Source: Bradyrhizobium liaoningense
GTDB lineage: Bacteria; Pseudomonadota; Alphaproteobacteria; Rhizobiales; Xanthobacteraceae
Direction of reading: 5' to 3'
Length of the DNA: 64,000 nucleotides
NCBI RefSeq assembly: GCF_018130825.1
Contig: NZ_JAFCJS010000001.1
Location: forward strand, 1,550,001-1,614,000
Made by a program: the position numbers and the translations under genes. How positions within the stretch are numbered: the first letter of the stretch is position 1; every line of letters starts with the position of its first letter. Below are positions 61,470 through 64,000 of this stretch, piece by piece. The notes under the pieces were generated by a model, which saw only the letters and a list, made by a program, of their open reading frames with translations, had not been told where the DNA came from and did not search any database.

Positions 61470-62372
61470 ATGAAGTCCCGCACGACCCGTTCGCTGACCA
61501 TCGACGCATTCGATGCGCGTGCGGTCGACATCGACACGGTCGAGCTCGATCAACTTTACACCCTCTCGATCGGCGTCGGCTGGCCGCACCGCCCGGAGGA
61601 CTGGCAGTTTCTGCGTGACACCGGCCACGGCATCGCCGTTCATGATGAAATCGGACGGGTGCTGGGATCGGCCATGTGGTTTCCTCATGGGGCGGATTTT
61701 GCAACTGTCGGCATGGTCATCACCTCGCCCCGTCTTCAGGCGCTTGGCACAGCCCAGTGGCTCATGAAGCGCATTCTGTCCGCCTCCAAGGGGCGCAATC
61801 TCCGCCTCAATGCAACGCATGCAGCGCGCAAGCTCTATCTTTCGCTCGGCTTTCATCGCGAACGAACGGTGTTCCAGCGGCAAGCCGAGGTGCAGCGATC
61901 CGGTGAGGTGCCGAGTCCTTCCGAAGGGGGTGAGCTCCGGAAGCTGGCTCGGAAGGATCTACGGGCCATCGCTCAACTGGATGCGCAGGCATTTGGCGCC
62001 GCGCGGCCCGATTTGCTTGCGGCGCTCCTCGGACAATCCGCCGGGTTCGGACTCTATCGGCATGGTCGTCTCGAAGCGTTCGCATTGTGTCGTCCGTTTG
62101 GGCGAGGGCACGTCGTGGGGCCTGTCGTCGCGTCAAGCGACGAAGATGCGATCCTAGTCGTCGCGCCGCATGTCGCCGCTCATGACGGGCAGTTTCTGAG
62201 GATCGACACGCATCTGGCCGACGGTGAGTTCTGCTCCTTCCTGGCTAGGTGTGGGCTCGTCTTTTTCGACACCGTCACGACGATGTCGCTGGGGGGAGAG
62301 TTTCATGATCCGAATGATCGCTCTGGACAGACGCCCGTAACCTACGCGCTTGCAAGCCAGGCGCTTGGCTGA
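61470..62372 (+). CDS. GNAT-like two-domain protein (diverged paralogue, copy 2)
   Basis: A 300-residue paralogue of the gene at 53738. Shared blocks are GWPHRPEDWQF (GWPHRREDWQL in copy 1), LYLSLGFHRERT, CRPFGRGHVVGPVVAS and the terminal TYALASQALG. In the first GNAT domain the acetyl-CoA loop is degraded: copy 1 has ARGRGLGRR, whereas here the position reads PRLQALGTAQ. Binding of acetyl-CoA is therefore doubtful. The ATG at 61470 follows AGGGGAAGAC. It stands between the hydroxyacid dehydrogenase remnant and the MarR gene, with which it converges (55-nt gap). Confidence 0.75.
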   Translation: MKSRTTRSLTIDAFDARAVDIDTVELDQLYTLSIGVGWPHRPEDWQFLRDTGHGIAVHDEIGRVLGSAMWFPHGADFATVGMVITSPRLQALGTAQWLMKRILSASKGRNLRLNATHAARKLYLSLGFHRERTVFQRQAEVQRSGEVPSPSEGGELRKLARKDLRAIAQLDAQAFGAARPDLLAALLGQSAGFGLYRHGRLEAFALCRPFGRGHVVGPVVASSDEDAILVVAPHVAAHDGQFLRIDTHLADGEFCSFLARCGLVFFDTVTTMSLGGEFHDPNDRSGQTPVTYALASQALG

Positions 62373-62427
62373 GATTGTTGAAGTCTCGTCCTGGCCGCCG
62401 GATATCGGCCGATCGGACATGGTGCGG

Positions 62428-62979
62428 CTATTTCTGCCTGCCAAACGTCGCAAGAATCTGCAGCAACTGCTTGTGGCCGGCGACGCCGACTTTCTTCATG
62501 AGCCTCTTCTCGTGCTCCTGAACGAGAACCTCGGCACGCTCAAGCAGCATCCTTCCTTCGGCGGTCAGATAAAGGGCATGGGATCGACGGTCTGTCTTCG
62601 AGGGGGTGCGCTTCAGCAGGCCTCGTGATTCCAGGCCATCCAGCATCGGGACGAGGGCGGATCGCACCACGCCCAGAACATGTGATAGCGCCATCTGTGA
62701 CAAGCCGGGGTTTTCCCCAACGATCGTCAGGATCGAAAAGTGCACGGGCCGCAATTCGAGGGGGCCGAGTGTCGCATTGAAGTCCTCGAAGACCCATAGC
62801 TGAGCCTGCCGGATCAGGTAGCCGGCAAGGCCGTTCAGCTTCTTCAGGCTGACCGGTGCAGACGACTCGTTCCCGGGATTTGCATGTCGGGGCGCTGCTC
62901 CCGACCCCGCGACCTGCTCTCGGACCCGCATCGGCGCCGGACGAAGCTTTTGGTCGGACACGCTTTTCCTTTGCTCCAT
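62428..62979 (-). CDS. MarR family transcriptional regulator
   Basis: A winged-helix regulator. After a variable, polar N-terminus the MarR core reads LNGLAGYLIRQAQLWVFEDF, LELRPVHFSILTIVGENPG, QMALSHVLGVVRSALVPMLDGLESRGLLKR (two parts) and the wing SKTDRRSHALYLTAEGRM. ATG 62979 gives 183 residues. A TTG at 63045 would add 22 residues but lies 5 nt from the palindrome and lacks a ribosome-binding site. It diverges from the LivK-type gene and probably represses it and itself through the palindrome at 63050. Confidence 0.88.
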   Translation of the reverse strand: MEQRKSVSDQKLRPAPMRVREQVAGSGAAPRHANPGNESSAPVSLKKLNGLAGYLIRQAQLWVFEDFNATLGPLELRPVHFSILTIVGENPGLSQMALSHVLGVVRSALVPMLDGLESRGLLKRTPSKTDRRSHALYLTAEGRMLLERAEVLVQEHEKRLMKKVGVAGHKQLLQILATFGRQK

Positions 62980-63038
62980 CTGTTGGACTTGTTCTTCGCT
63001 TGGTTCGTCCTGTGGTGCAAATGCTTTCTCATTTGTTC

Positions 63039-63068
63039 TTGACAATAACTGTTCATGTTATGAACAAT
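63039..63068 (+). promoter_or_regulatory. Candidate promoter with embedded MarR operator (TGTTCAT-GTT-ATGAACA at 63050-63066)
   Basis: A perfect 17-bp palindrome with 7-bp arms occupies the spacer between TTGACA (63039-63044) and an AACAAT -10-like box (63063-63068, 18-nt spacing). It lies 44 nt upstream of the LivK-type start and between the divergent MarR and binding-protein genes. A repressor bound here would block RNA polymerase. The palindrome is seen directly; the promoter boxes are inferred. Confidence 0.6.
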
Positions 63069-63109
63069 ATCAGAAGCCGCGCAGCAAGTGCGGGAGAGTG
63101 GGGAGGGGC

Positions 63110-64000
63110 ATGGCTGGGATGATGAAACGGTTGCTTTGTGCTCTGGCGATCTCGTCAGGGGCATGCGCGCCGGCGCTTTCGCAGGTCTCCGACGATGCCG
63201 TCAGGATCGGCGTCATGACCGATCTGTCGAGCTGGGGCCGGGACAACACCGGGCCGGGATCTGTGGAAGCGGCCAAGACGGCCATCGAGGAGTTCGGATC
63301 CACCGTGCTCGGCAAGCCAATCGAGCTGATCAGCGCCGACCACCAGATGAAGGTGGATGTGGGCACCCAGCTCGCGCGCGGCTGGTTCGACAACGGCAAG
63401 ATCGACGCGATCGTCGACGTTCCCAACTCGGCGATCGCGATCGCGCTTCACAACATGGCGCGGGAGCGCAACAAGGTCCTGTTGCTGTCGGGCGCCGGCG
63501 CGAGCTCGCTGACAGACGAGCTGTGCAGCGCCAACACCGTGCAGTTCACCTACGATACCTATGCCCTTTCGAAGGTGACGGCGTCGGCAATGGTGGCGGA
63601 GGGAGGCAAGTCCTGGTTCTTCGTCACCGCGGATTATACGTTTGGACACCAGCTCGAGCAGGACGCGACGCGTTTCATCAAGCAGGCCGGCGGCGACGTA
63701 CTTGGCAGCGTGCGTCATCCGTCTAACACATCCGACTTCTCATCCTTTGCCCTGCAGGCGCAGAATTCCAAAGCGAACGTCGTTGCCTTCGCCAATGCCG
63801 GCCAGGACACGCAGAACGCGATCAAGCAGGCGCACGAGTTCGGCCTCGTCGGCGGAGGTCAAAAACTGGTCGGGCTTCTGATGTTCGATGCCGATGTTCA
63901 CGCGATCGGCCTGCGCGAGGCGCAGGGCACCTACATGACGACGGCGTCCTACTGGAACATGGACGAGAAGACCCGTGCCTGGTCGAAGAAGTTCTACGCC
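63110..64000 (+). CDS. Branched-chain amino acid-type ABC transporter substrate-binding protein (LivK family), 3' truncated by window edge
   Basis: The frame is open from ATG 63110 to the window end (297 codons); ATG 63119 and 63122 are alternative starts, and GGAGG lies at 63102-63106. A signal peptide (KRLLCALAISSGACAPALS) precedes VRIGVMTDLSSWGRDNTGPG, the start of the Peripla_BP_6 fold. Further landmarks are LGKPIELISADHQMKVDVG, VDVPNSAIAIALHNMARE, FVTADYTFGHQLEQDATRF and NAGQDTQNAIKQAHEFGL. It probably belongs to an importer whose other subunits lie beyond the window, and it is controlled by the divergent MarR protein. It need not serve the LivMGF unit at 1-2.4 kb. Confidence 0.9.
   Translation, partial: MAGMMKRLLCALAISSGACAPALSQVSDDAVRIGVMTDLSSWGRDNTGPGSVEAAKTAIEEFGSTVLGKPIELISADHQMKVDVGTQLARGWFDNGKIDAIVDVPNSAIAIALHNMARERNKVLLLSGAGASSLTDELCSANTVQFTYDTYALSKVTASAMVAEGGKSWFFVTADYTFGHQLEQDATRFIKQAGGDVLGSVRHPSNTSDFSSFALQAQNSKANVVAFANAGQDTQNAIKQAHEFGLVGGGQKLVGLLMFDADVHAIGLREAQGTYMTTASYWNMDEKTRAWSKKFYA

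Overview
The window is GC-rich, gene-dense bacterial chromosome. It most resembles a soil alphaproteobacterium of the Bradyrhizobium type (inference). The reasons are GC-ended codons, many 4-nt ATGA gene overlaps, DUF992 and DUF6894 proteins, abundant ABC importers for amino acids and peptides, and many FAD amine oxidoreductases. No tRNA, rRNA, CRISPR array, transposase or phage gene is visible.

Region 1 (1-3.4 kb, +): the end of a branched-chain-type ABC importer (livM partial, livG, livF) followed by an SMP-30/gluconolactonase-like gene. Region 2 (3.4-18.1 kb, -): envelope and transport genes. They are an RND pump with its adaptor, small membrane and exported proteins, HdeD, a yhiI-rbbA-yhhJ type ABC exporter, a DUF992 protein, an AI-2E/PerM family protein and an ArcD-like amino-acid exchanger. 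Region 3 (18.1-32.9 kb): stress and ion homeostasis. It holds DUF6894, a Bax-inhibitor-1 protein, DUF1269, a six-gene Mrp/Mbh-type antiporter operon, a second RND pump, a second ArcD-like exchanger with arginine deiminase, and an outer-membrane barrel protein with a small exported partner.

Region 4 (33.4-36.1 kb, +): a NarX/DegS-type histidine kinase with two closely related NarL/LuxR-type response regulators. Region 5 (36.2-44.8 kb): a minus-strand catabolic operon (MFS carrier, FAD oxidoreductase, HyuA, HyuB, solute-binding protein), divergent from an IclR regulator with a palindromic operator candidate between them.

Region 6 (44.9-61.2 kb): an amine or amino-acid catabolic supercluster. 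It has two more FAD oxidoreductases, an Lrp regulator, a dipeptide-type ABC importer, a class III aminotransferase, a GNAT protein, a HAD protein, two aldehyde dehydrogenases, a tartrate/D-malate dehydrogenase-like enzyme and a cupin. At its edge is the decayed C-terminus of a D-2-hydroxyacid dehydrogenase. Region 7 (61.4-64 kb): a second, diverged GNAT paralogue, a MarR regulator and the start of a LivK-type binding protein, with a 17-bp palindrome in a candidate promoter between the last two.

The most noteworthy items are these: the antiporter operon in archaeal Mbh gene order with a DUF4040/MbhE/MnhB fusion and no MrpA; the hydroxyacid-dehydrogenase remnant at 61.2 kb; a nested inverted repeat between the Lrp gene and its divergent oxidoreductase; and the unassigned amine-oxidation cluster with a degenerate GNAT paralogue. 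I found nothing I can claim as a wholly new system.
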